Shown here: positions 15,591 to 22,731 of the stretch, one piece after another
Position numbering within the stretch: the stretch's first letter is position 1
How the letters are laid out: each line of letters starts with the position of its first letter
Origin: Bordetella parapertussis
GTDB taxonomy: Bacteria > Pseudomonadota > Gammaproteobacteria > Burkholderiales > Burkholderiaceae_C
Length of the DNA: 24,378 nt
Reading direction: 5' to 3'
NCBI GenBank assembly: GCA_945888535.1
Contig: CAMDAN010000028.1
Span: 1 to 24,378, forward strand
The notes under the pieces: generated by a model
Database searches by the model: none
Told to the model about the DNA's origin: nothing
What the model saw: only the letters and a program-made list of their open reading frames with translations
Translations under genes and position numbers: made by a program

Positions 15591-16745
15591 TTAGCGAACG
15601 GGCAGGACGATGTCGCTGGTGCCCGGGCACACCGACCGCGCAAATTCCCGCGTGGTGTCCATGCAACCTCCGGCTTCGGTGTAAACGCCGCGCGGCTCCC
15701 GAAAGCGTTGCATTTTTTCAAGCAGCGGGGCGAGCTCCGCCGGATTTTGCAAACAGGCTTCAATCTGCGGAGCAATCCGATCCTCATCGATGCGCTCTTC
15801 GCCGTCACTGTCGATGTAAAGGCCGTGTCGCCAGTGGTAGATCTCCACGCATTTTTGGGCCAGCGTATAGGGTTGTTGGTGCTTCCAAAAATTACTGAAT
15901 AAGCCGTCACCCAAATACACCACCCATGAGCCCTCAAACCCAGAGGCCTCGGACGACGTCGCATCCGGGTTGCGAAACCAAACCCGGTCTCCGGGAACAA
16001 AATACGTCGCTGGCAAAGGCGCTTCCATGGTTCCATGTTCTTGTAAGAACACGCTGTGAAAAGCGCCAGAAACAATTGGGCCTGTGCGCCAAAGGTCTTG
16101 TATTTGCGATAACAAGCTCGGGTTGCAATGGGCTAGTTCTTGCGCAATCGCCAACAAGATCACGTACTCACTTGCCCGGTAACAAGAAAAAGCGAACAGG
16201 CTGCCAGAGACTGCGGGCTGGGTGGCTTTGGTTAAAGCAGTAATCAAAGAAACCTCTGGCAACAAAATAAAACCAAGGTCTTCGTCATAACGCCAGCAGT
16301 CTAGGGGACGGTCTAAAGCGTGGGTATTAAAAGCCAGCTGGGTGTTGCGCGCTGCAACAACAATGTTCGCCCGAATCTTTACCGCTGAGTGCCACTCTTG
16401 CAAACTTGGAAACTCCACACACTGGGGCCCCAAGAGCAGCGTGATCACAATTTCACGAAGCAAGTCATGGTGCGAACCGGCCGTGTCGAGGTGAAGCGTC
16501 TGACAAATATGCAGCGTATTGAAGTCGGGTGCCCACGTTTGCGTGGGGCCAGAGAGGAGACTCAATTGAAGAAAAGGGCCCGCGTCGTCTTCGCCGTGCG
16601 TGAGCGCAATCCACGGCTCAAGATCTAAGGCGTTAAAGGGTCTTAAAACCGCATCGCATGTCAAAAGGGCAGGGCGCTGCCCGCTGGAGCGCACCAAGAT
16701 GCCGCAGCGTGGGGTCGTCTCTTCGGTCTGACTTGCATGGGCTAT
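15591..16745 (-). CDS. Tgl-like (transglutaminase-fold) protein with altered active site
   Basis: At least 368 aa. The middle part (about residues 98-272, counted from TTG 16697) lines up by eye with Bacillus spore protein-glutamine gamma-glutamyltransferase Tgl, recalled from memory: KIRANIVVAARN, a CWRYDEDLGFILLPEVS stretch, SLFAFSCYRASEYVILL, FVPGDRVWFRNPD and EGSWVVYLGDGLF. The Cys172 codon (16182-16184) matches the catalytic Cys of Tgl, but the two positions held by Glu there (before the Cys, and in the GEN motif) are Ser171 and Ser257 here, and the later His is Phe. About 95 extra residues occur at each end. No ATG lies near the N-terminus: starts available are TTG 16697, GTG 16694, or ATA 16745, which has AGGAGA six bases before it and keeps the frame open. 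I place the start at 16745 with low certainty. It is a single gene, converging on rpe. Function unknown; crosslinking activity is doubtful. Confidence 0.7.
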   Translation of the reverse strand: MAHASQTEETTPRCGILVRSSGQRPALLTCDAVLRPFNALDLEPWIALTHGEDDAGPFLQLSLLSGPTQTWAPDFNTLHICQTLHLDTAGSHHDLLREIVITLLLGPQCVEFPSLQEWHSAVKIRANIVVAARNTQLAFNTHALDRPLDCWRYDEDLGFILLPEVSLITALTKATQPAVSGSLFAFSCYRASEYVILLAIAQELAHCNPSLLSQIQDLWRTGPIVSGAFHSVFLQEHGTMEAPLPATYFVPGDRVWFRNPDATSSEASGFEGSWVVYLGDGLFSNFWKHQQPYTLAQKCVEIYHWRHGLYIDSDGEERIDEDRIAPQIEACLQNPAELAPLLEKMQRFREPRGVYTEAGGCMDTTREFARSVCPGTSDIVLPVR

Positions 16746-16751
16746 GGTTTG

Positions 16752-16757
16752 TCTCCT
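16752..16757 (-). promoter_or_regulatory. Strong Shine-Dalgarno in front of an ATA codon
   Basis: AGGAGA on the minus strand followed by six bases and then ATA, in frame with the Tgl-like gene. No other good ribosome binding site is seen before TTG 16697 or GTG 16694. This suggests a rare AUA start or a substitution in a former ATG. Confidence 0.4.
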
Positions 16758-16810
16758 GCAGCCTGCTCGCTATTTTTTTGCAATATACCTGATCCTTAAA
16801 CGCTAAAAAC

Positions 16811-16824
16811 ATGATCTAGCGCAA
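16811..16824. promoter_or_regulatory. Weak FNR/DNR-like site
   Basis: ATGATCTAGCGCAA matches the FNR/DNR half-site pattern TTGAT-N4-ATCAA in seven of ten fixed positions. It is in the divergent region before the exporter-NnrS-NarX cassette, about 77-90 bp before the first ATG. If used as a class II site the transcript would start near 16859. Given nnrS and a NarX-type gene downstream, control by oxygen or NO is reasonable, but the match is imperfect. Confidence 0.3.
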
Positions 16825-16900
16825 GACGGGCAATTTTGGTTCGCCCACACTCGAAGGATCTTTGTAAACGACGTAAAGCCTTTCAGTGTTCGCAACCCAT

Positions 16901-18097
16901 ATGAAAAAATATTTCTCCATTTATGGCAAATCCATGGCCTTGGCCAGTGTGGTGTTGCTCTTGGTCGTGTTGCTAGCTTATGTTGCGCTACGGGCTGGGC
17001 CGCTGGCACCGATCGAAGTGACGGTAGAACAGGTCGCAAGCAAAGCGCTGCAACCCGCGTTGTTTGGAATTGGAACAGTTGAGGCTCGGTTTACCCACAA
17101 AATTGGCCCAACCACTGCGGGCCGAATTAAGCGAGTCGATGTGCAGGTGGGCGAGAGCGTCAAGGCGGGACACCTTCTGGGTGAGATGGACCCGGTAGAT
17201 TTAGACGACAAAATTGCAGGCCAAGAAGCAACGGTCAAGCGGGCGCAGGCCAGCGTGTTGGCTGTAGAAGCACAGGTTCAAGAGGTAGCCGCCCGAAAAG
17301 CCTTTGCGCAAGTGCAAAGCCAGCGCTACGCCTTGTTGTTGGTATCGCGTTCGGTGAGCGAAGAAGGCGCTTCCATCAAACGCCAAGAATTGGAAATCGC
17401 CAATGCGAGCTTTGCGGCCGTTCAGGCCAACTTAGATGCGTCAAAACAAGAACTATTGCGTGCCAAAGCAGATCGGGAAGGGCTGTTACGGCAAAGAATG
17501 AATCTGCGACTGATCTCGCCTATCGATGGCACCGTCAGCCGGCGCGATGCAGATGCCGGAACAACAGTGGTGGCGGGCCAATCCGTGGTCGAGGTGATTG
17601 AACCGCAAAGCGTGTGGGTGAACGTTCGGTTCGACCAACAAAGAGCGCAAGGGTTGACTGTGCCTTTGCCCGCAAAAATAGTGCTCCGCTCGAGAACCGG
17701 CGAGCCCTTAGAAGGGCGACTGGTTCGGGTCGAGCCGCATGCTGACGCAGTCACAGAAGAAGTGTTAGCCAAAGTAGAGATAGCGCTTCGCCCCGGTGTG
17801 ATGCCGCCCATCGGTGAGTTGGCAGAAGTCAGCGTAGCCTTGCCAGCACAAAAGCTATTACCAGTGGTTTCCAATGCCAGTTTGCAACGGGTTGATGGCA
17901 GGCTGGGGGTGTGGGTTATTGACAATGACCAATTAAAGTTTGTACCCGTTAAAACAGGTATCAGTGACTTGGAAGGACAAGTTCAAATTTTGCAAGGCCT
18001 CATCGGCGGTGAGCGCGTGGTGGTTTACAGCCACAAGGCCCTCAAAGCCAGCAGCAGAATTAAAGTGGTTGGAAGCATCGCAGGCGTTAAACCATGA
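16901..18097 (+). CDS. HlyD/MacA-type periplasmic adaptor of an ABC exporter
   Basis: Membrane-fusion protein (398 aa) linking an inner-membrane ABC transporter to an outer-membrane channel. An N-terminal anchor (MALASVVLLLVVLLAYVAL, residues 12-30) is followed by a beta-barrel/lipoyl half (AGRIKRVDVQVGESVKAGHLLGEMD cut near residue 75-100), an alpha-hairpin of about residues 103-200 rich in Ala, Gln and Lys, the second lipoyl half RLISPIDGTVSRRDADAGT, and C-terminal barrel domains. Closest in layout to MacA/DevB adaptors. ATG 16901 is chosen; an in-frame GTG at 16886 would add five residues, and neither has a clear ribosome binding site. The stop overlaps the permease start (ATGA). The exported substrate is unknown. 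Confidence 0.9.
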   Translation: MKKYFSIYGKSMALASVVLLLVVLLAYVALRAGPLAPIEVTVEQVASKALQPALFGIGTVEARFTHKIGPTTAGRIKRVDVQVGESVKAGHLLGEMDPVDLDDKIAGQEATVKRAQASVLAVEAQVQEVAARKAFAQVQSQRYALLLVSRSVSEEGASIKRQELEIANASFAAVQANLDASKQELLRAKADREGLLRQRMNLRLISPIDGTVSRRDADAGTTVVAGQSVVEVIEPQSVWVNVRFDQQRAQGLTVPLPAKIVLRSRTGEPLEGRLVRVEPHADAVTEEVLAKVEIALRPGVMPPIGELAEVSVALPAQKLLPVVSNASLQRVDGRLGVWVIDNDQLKFVPVKTGISDLEGQVQILQGLIGGERVVVYSHKALKASSRIKVVGSIAGVKP

Positions 18098-19308
18098 TTA
18101 GCTTAGCCGGACGTGACATCTTGCACGCCTGGGGTAAGTTTGTATTTACCGGCATCGGCTTAGGGTTGCTGATCGGTGTGACGCTGACGATGGCTGGCGT
18201 TTACCGAGGCATGGTGGATGATGCCAACGTCTTGCTTGATAACAGTGGCGCAGACATGTGGGTGGTGCAAAAAGATACCCAGGGCCCGTATGCCGAGGCC
18301 TCGAGTTTGAATCAAGATATCTACCGCGGAATTTTGGGGATGCAAGGTGTAGCCCGGGTAGCCAATATCACGTATCTCACCATGCAGGTCAGTTCGCTGA
18401 CAGATCAAAAAGCCCATGATGTTCGTGCCATGGTGGTGGGTATTACGCCTGATGGAGCGGGACATCCTGGCCAACCTGGCTATTTGGTACAAGGCCGACG
18501 CATAACGCGCGGGCACTATGAAGCCGTGGCCGACATCGCTGCTGGTTTTGCGTTAGGCGAGCGTATCCGCATTCGTCGTAACGTTTACACCGTGGTGGGT
18601 TTGACCCGGCGCATGGTGTCTTCGGGGGGTGACCCGATGGTGTTCATTCCTATTAAAGATGCCCAAGAGGCCCAATTTTTAAAAGACAACGACGCCATCG
18701 TGGCCCAAAGGGCACGTACTGCGCAAAGTCCAGCGCTGAATCGCCCCGGGGTTCCGGGATTGTTAGACGCCGTAATGGCATCCCAAAGTAGCAATACCTC
18801 CGTCAATGCGGTGTTGGTGCAAGTGGCGCCTGGGTCAGACCCCGATGCCGTGGCTGAACCGATCCGACGCTGGAAACACCTGAGTGTCTATACCCGCGCA
18901 CAGATGCAAGGCATCTTGATAGAAAAACTCATAGCCACAGCGGCAAAGCAGATTGCGATGTTTTTGGTGATATTGGCTATCGTCAGCGCGGCCATTGTGG
19001 CCTTCATCATCTATACGCTAACAATGGGAAAAATTCGTGAAATTGCAGTCCTCAAACTGATTGGTACGACCAATCGAACGATCGCCTCAATGATCATGCA
19101 ACAAGCGGTGGCTTTAGGGTTAATTGGGTTTGTGGTCGGCAAAGTTGCAGCCACTTTTTGGGCACCGGTTTTCCCAAAATATGTGCTCTTGGAGTCAGGC
19201 GACGCTGTGAGTGGGTTGGTAGCCGTTGTGGTGATTTGTATTTTGGCAAGCGTCGTAGCGATACGCGCTGCGCTCAAAGTAGATCCTGCGGAGGCAATTG
19301 GTGGATAA
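18094..19308 (+). CDS. ABC exporter permease, FtsX/MacB-like (DevC type)
   Basis: Inner-membrane permease (404 aa) with one N-terminal transmembrane segment (about residues 14-34, FVFTGIGLGLLIGVTLTMAG), a large periplasmic domain of about 240 residues, and three C-terminal segments beginning near residue 287 (MFLVILAIVSAAIVAFIIYT) with MGKIREIAVLKLIGTTNRTI between the first two, the typical FtsX-domain cytoplasmic loop that contacts the ATPase. This is the MacB/LolC/DevC architecture of mechanotransmission transporters, but without a fused ATPase. It starts at ATG 18094 within ATGA, and its end overlaps the ATPase gene by 8 bp. The substrate cannot be inferred. Confidence 0.92.
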   Translation: MISLAGRDILHAWGKFVFTGIGLGLLIGVTLTMAGVYRGMVDDANVLLDNSGADMWVVQKDTQGPYAEASSLNQDIYRGILGMQGVARVANITYLTMQVSSLTDQKAHDVRAMVVGITPDGAGHPGQPGYLVQGRRITRGHYEAVADIAAGFALGERIRIRRNVYTVVGLTRRMVSSGGDPMVFIPIKDAQEAQFLKDNDAIVAQRARTAQSPALNRPGVPGLLDAVMASQSSNTSVNAVLVQVAPGSDPDAVAEPIRRWKHLSVYTRAQMQGILIEKLIATAAKQIAMFLVILAIVSAAIVAFIIYTLTMGKIREIAVLKLIGTTNRTIASMIMQQAVALGLIGFVVGKVAATFWAPVFPKYVLLESGDAVSGLVAVVVICILASVVAIRAALKVDPAEAIGG

Positions 19309-20035
19309 CACAGCATTAACAATCAGCGGGCGCGGCATTCGGATTGAAGGCCTCACCAAACGCTATGGCCAAGGGGACACAGCGGTGGACGCGCTCAAAG
19401 GCGTCAATATGGTAGTCAGCCCAGGCGAAGTCGTCGGCCTGGTAGGTCCATCCGGATCTGGCAAAAGTACTTTGCTGAAGTGCTTAGGCGCAGTGATTGA
19501 GCCCACCAGCGGAAGAATAGTTTTAGGGCAAGACGTTATTTACGACAACGGTTGGAAAATTCCAGACCTGCGGGCTTTACGCCGCGACAAAATTGGATTT
19601 GTCTTTCAAGCGCCCTACCTCATACCGTTTTTGGATGTCACGGACAACGTGGCATTGCTGCCTATGTTGGCCGGAGTGCCCAATGCAGAAGCGCGGAAAC
19701 GGGCTTTGGTTTTGCTCAGTGCCTTAGACGTACAACACCGCGCCAAAGCCATGCCCAATCAACTCTCTGGTGGAGAGCAACAGCGGGTATCGATTGCAAG
19801 AGGGTTGGTCAACCGCCCGCCCGTGATTCTTGCTGATGAACCGACTGCGCCACTTGACAGTGAACGCGCCTTGGCCGTGATTCGGATTCTTAATCAAATG
19901 GCAAAACAGTTTGATACAGCAATCATCGTTGTGACCCACGATGAAAAAATCATTCCAACCTTCAAGAGGATTTACCACATTCGCGACGGAGTCACCCACG
20001 AAGAAGTGGGCGAAGGTCGAAGTACCGATGTTTAA
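19301..20035 (+). CDS. ABC exporter ATP-binding protein (MacB/DevA/LolD type)
   Basis: ATPase subunit (244 aa) that powers the adjoining permease. Walker A is GPSGSGKST (residues 49-57), followed by the Q-loop in FVFQAPYLIPFLDV, the signature LSGGEQQR, Walker B VILADEPTA and the switch His in VVTHD. DEPTAPLDS departs from the DEPTGNLDS common in LolD/MacB. The frame also opens one codon earlier at TTG 19298; GTG 19301 is preferred since GGAG is eight bases upstream. It overlaps the permease gene by 8 bp. The order adaptor-permease-ATPase is that of devBCA. Confidence 0.95.
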   Translation: MDNTALTISGRGIRIEGLTKRYGQGDTAVDALKGVNMVVSPGEVVGLVGPSGSGKSTLLKCLGAVIEPTSGRIVLGQDVIYDNGWKIPDLRALRRDKIGFVFQAPYLIPFLDVTDNVALLPMLAGVPNAEARKRALVLLSALDVQHRAKAMPNQLSGGEQQRVSIARGLVNRPPVILADEPTAPLDSERALAVIRILNQMAKQFDTAIIVVTHDEKIIPTFKRIYHIRDGVTHEEVGEGRSTDV

Positions 20036-20132
20036 TTATTTCGAATTGGTTGATTGCAGTCCCGCTCTTGCACTCACAGGAAACGACACCTTGAGCCTGC
20101 TTAGAAAACCACACTCAGGGGGTAAATCATGA
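20028..20132 (+). CDS. Possible 34-residue ORF bridging two operon genes
   Basis: An ATG frame begins 8 bp inside the end of the ATPase gene and ends in an ATGA overlap with the next gene, so it fills the 93-bp gap exactly. The product would be MFNYFELVDCSPALALTGND and fourteen more residues; I do not recognise it. Third positions look poorer in G/C than in the neighbours and there is no clear ribosome binding site. It may be a chance frame; the fit to both borders is the only support. Confidence 0.22.
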   Translation: MFNYFELVDCSPALALTGNDTLSLLRKPHSGGKS

Positions 20133-21514
20133 AACTCACTTTTTTAGGTGCTGCCCGTGAAGTCACCGGTTCTTGCTACCTGGTAGAGACGCAGCAGTGC
20201 CGATTTTTAATTGACTGCGGCATGGTGCAGGGGGGGCGCGATGCGCCACTGCGCAACCACACGCCTTTTGCGTTCGATCCGCGCTCGATAGATTTCGTCT
20301 TGTTAACCCACGCCCATATTGACCACAGCGGTTTGGTGCCTAAGTTGGCTTTGCAGGGATTCAAGGGACCGATCTATACAACGCGGGCGACCGTGGATTT
20401 GCTTGGGGTCATGCTACCGGATAGCGGGCATATTCAAGAATCAGACGCAGAGCGCGGCAGACGCCGCCATGGCGTTGAGGCGTTGGGCCCGCTTTATACC
20501 GTGCAAGATGCCAAGGACAGCTTGGAGTTGTTGGAGCCGGTTGCGTATGAAAAAACGTTTCAGCCGCATCCCAGCGTGTCGTGCTGCTTTCACGATGCCG
20601 GTCATATTTTGGGTTCTGCGATTTTGGAAATTTGGGTCACCGAAGGAAACCAGACCCGAAAAATTGTGGCGTCTGGTGATCTGGGGCAACCCGGCCGGCC
20701 CATCCTGCGCGACCCCACGCGCATCGCAGAAGCTGACGTGTTACTGATCGAGTCCACCTACGGAGACCGCGACCACAAAGACCTGCCTGCAACTTTGGAC
20801 GAATTAGCAGACGTAGTAGAAGACACGATTCACCGCCGCCGAGGCAACGTGATTGTTCCTGCGTTTGCTGTGGGTCGCACCCAAGAGTTGATCTACCACT
20901 TGCATGAACTCACCGAGCAAGGCAGGTTAAGCCATCTCAATATCTACGTAGATTCACCGATGGCCGTGGCGGTGACAAAAATCACCCAAAAGCATTTTGA
21001 GTTGTTTGATGCAGAAGCCCATCGCATTTCGCAGTGGCAATCGCAAGGTAAAAACTTGCCAAAAATGCATTACGTCACCGATGTTGTTGAATCGATGGCA
21101 CTTAACACCGTGCGTTCTGGCGCCATCATTATTTCGGCCAGCGGCATGTGCGAAGCAGGGCGAATCAAGCACCACTTAAAGCATAACTTGGGCCGCTCAG
21201 AGTGCAGCATTTTGATCACTGGATTTCAAGCGGGTGGAACCTTGGGGCGTCGGCTGGTAGATGGTGAAAAGTCAGTGCGCATTTTTGGTGAAGACATCAC
21301 GGTTCGCGCAACCATCCATACTTTAGGTGGATTTTCTGCCCATGCGGACCAACGCGCTTTGCTCGATTGGGCCGGTGGCTTTACCAAGCCGCCGGGGCGT
21401 ACCTTCGTTGTTCACGGCGAAGTTAAGGCGGCAGAGCGCTTTGCGGAGTTACTTAAAGTGCAGAAAAAATGGAACGTGGAAGTACCTGAAATCGGACAGA
21501 GTTTTCAGCTGTGA
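20129..21514 (+). CDS. Metallo-beta-lactamase/beta-CASP RNase-like protein
   Basis: A 461-residue protein of the MBL-fold RNA specificity factor (Ysh1/CPSF73-like) group, which contains Zn-dependent exo- and endoribonucleases. The MBL part has MKLTFLGAAREVTGSCYLV, the metal motif HAHIDHSG (His61, His63, Asp65, His66), His159 in DAGHILGSA, and GDLG near residue 180. The beta-CASP part follows with LLIESTYGD, AFAVGRTQELIY, SASGMCEAGR, and FSAHAD with FVVHGE near the C-terminus. AGGGGG is just ahead of the ATG. Its stop overlaps the nnrS start (GTGA). Presence with nnrS and a nitrate sensor suggests RNA turnover tied to anaerobic growth, but no direct evidence is in the sequence. Confidence 0.93.
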   Translation: MKLTFLGAAREVTGSCYLVETQQCRFLIDCGMVQGGRDAPLRNHTPFAFDPRSIDFVLLTHAHIDHSGLVPKLALQGFKGPIYTTRATVDLLGVMLPDSGHIQESDAERGRRRHGVEALGPLYTVQDAKDSLELLEPVAYEKTFQPHPSVSCCFHDAGHILGSAILEIWVTEGNQTRKIVASGDLGQPGRPILRDPTRIAEADVLLIESTYGDRDHKDLPATLDELADVVEDTIHRRRGNVIVPAFAVGRTQELIYHLHELTEQGRLSHLNIYVDSPMAVAVTKITQKHFELFDAEAHRISQWQSQGKNLPKMHYVTDVVESMALNTVRSGAIIISASGMCEAGRIKHHLKHNLGRSECSILITGFQAGGTLGRRLVDGEKSVRIFGEDITVRATIHTLGGFSAHADQRALLDWAGGFTKPPGRTFVVHGEVKAAERFAELLKVQKKWNVEVPEIGQSFQL

Positions 21515-22731
21515 CAAATCCAATCCAAACCCAATTCAAGACCCTGCGGATTCAAGAGCCCGGGGCCCACCGTGCGCATGGCTGGGCTTTCTTGCGTTTG
21601 GGCTTTCGCCCTTTTTATATGGGTGCAGCCCTTTTTTCGATGGTGGCGGTTCCAGTGTGGGTGTTGGCATGGCTGGGCTGGTTGCAGTGGACGCCAGCGA
21701 TTGCCCCCATGTGGTGGCATGCCCATGAAATGCTTTTTGGATTTGTAGCTGCGGTAGTCATGGGGTTTTTAATGACTGCTGGCAAAGCGTGGACGGGATT
21801 GCCCACACCGCGGGGCCCCGCGCTTGGGGCGCTCGCGCTGGTTTGGTTGGCAGCCCGGGTCGCGTTGTGGTGGGTTCCGTACGGTATTTATGCAGCGCTA
21901 GATTTTGTGCTGCTGCCGATGGTTGCTTTGATTTTGCTGCGTTTGTTGCTTCGCGCTGGTAATCGTCGCAACTTGCCTATTGCGGGTCTATTGGGTTTGA
22001 TGGCCCTGAGCAACGGCGTGTTTCATGCGGCTGTAATGGGTTGGTTGGATCTGTCGCCGCAAGTAGCGCTCTACGCGATGCTTTCGCTGGTTGTTTTGTT
22101 AGAAAGTGTGATGGCGGGGCGCGTTATTCCGGGTTTCACCATGTCAGCCATTGCGGGCATTGAGATCAAGCCATTGGCTTGGCTAGAACGCTGGGTTATG
22201 TTTTGTACAGGAACAGGTCTGGTTCTTTGGATTTTTGCGCCTCCCAATCTCGCGCCTTTGACTGCATTGGTATTGGCGGGAGCAGCGTTTTTGCATGGTT
22301 TGCGCCAATCGCGCTGGTCTCCATGGGCGTGTCGTACACGCCCTATGTTGTGGGTTTTGCAGCTGGCCTATGCGTGGTTTCCCGTGGGGCTTGGCTTGTT
22401 GTCGTTGGCGATGTGGGGCTGGGTTTCTATCTCTGCGGGAGTTCATGCTTTGGCGGTAGGTGCGACTGGTCTATTGATCATGGGCATGATCACGCGCACA
22501 GCCCGCGGACACACCGGACGAATGATTCAAGCATCCAAACGAGAGGTCACCGCTTTTGGCTTGCTGGTATTTGCAGCCTTTGCGAGAGTCGTTTGGCCCT
22601 TGGTGGTACCACAGCAAATGACTTTCGCTGTGGTGGTTTCTGCAACGGCGTGGGCGCTGGCATTTTTGATTTATTCCATCACTTATGGACCTTGGCTTGT
22701 GCAGACACGCAAGGATGGTAAAGATGGATAA
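21511..22731 (+). CDS. nnrS: NnrS family protein
   Basis: Multi-pass inner-membrane protein (406 aa, about 12 hydrophobic segments). NnrS is a haem- and copper-containing protein whose gene is switched on by NO in denitrifiers and which relieves nitrosative stress. The family segments GFRPFYMGAALFSM (about residue 31), WWHAHEMLFGFVAAVVMGFL (68-87), MAGRVIPGFTMSAI (about 205) and GMITRTARGHTGR (about 325) are all present, the His residues in the second being conserved. The start is GTG 21511 overlapping the stop of the preceding gene by 4 bp. The TAA overlaps the sensor kinase start. Confidence 0.95.
   Translation: MTNPIQTQFKTLRIQEPGAHRAHGWAFLRLGFRPFYMGAALFSMVAVPVWVLAWLGWLQWTPAIAPMWWHAHEMLFGFVAAVVMGFLMTAGKAWTGLPTPRGPALGALALVWLAARVALWWVPYGIYAALDFVLLPMVALILLRLLLRAGNRRNLPIAGLLGLMALSNGVFHAAVMGWLDLSPQVALYAMLSLVVLLESVMAGRVIPGFTMSAIAGIEIKPLAWLERWVMFCTGTGLVLWIFAPPNLAPLTALVLAGAAFLHGLRQSRWSPWACRTRPMLWVLQLAYAWFPVGLGLLSLAMWGWVSISAGVHALAVGATGLLIMGMITRTARGHTGRMIQASKREVTAFGLLVFAAFARVVWPLVVPQQMTFAVVVSATAWALAFLIYSITYGPWLVQTRKDGKDG

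Noticed and set aside
15569..16075. A 168-codon minus-strand frame within the Tgl-like gene
   Set aside because: It is a different frame of the same strand as a gene with recognisable family blocks; the peptide is Arg/Pro-rich shadow-like sequence.
16660..16738. ATG after the AGGAGA on the minus strand (ATG CAA GTC ...)
   Set aside because: It is in a different frame from the Tgl-like gene and meets a TGA after about 25 codons; it would require a frameshift to explain the gene.
19941..20132. A longer 63-codon frame including the 34-codon one
   Set aside because: Its first half lies in the ATPase gene in another frame and codes nothing recognisable; only the part from ATG 20028 was considered.
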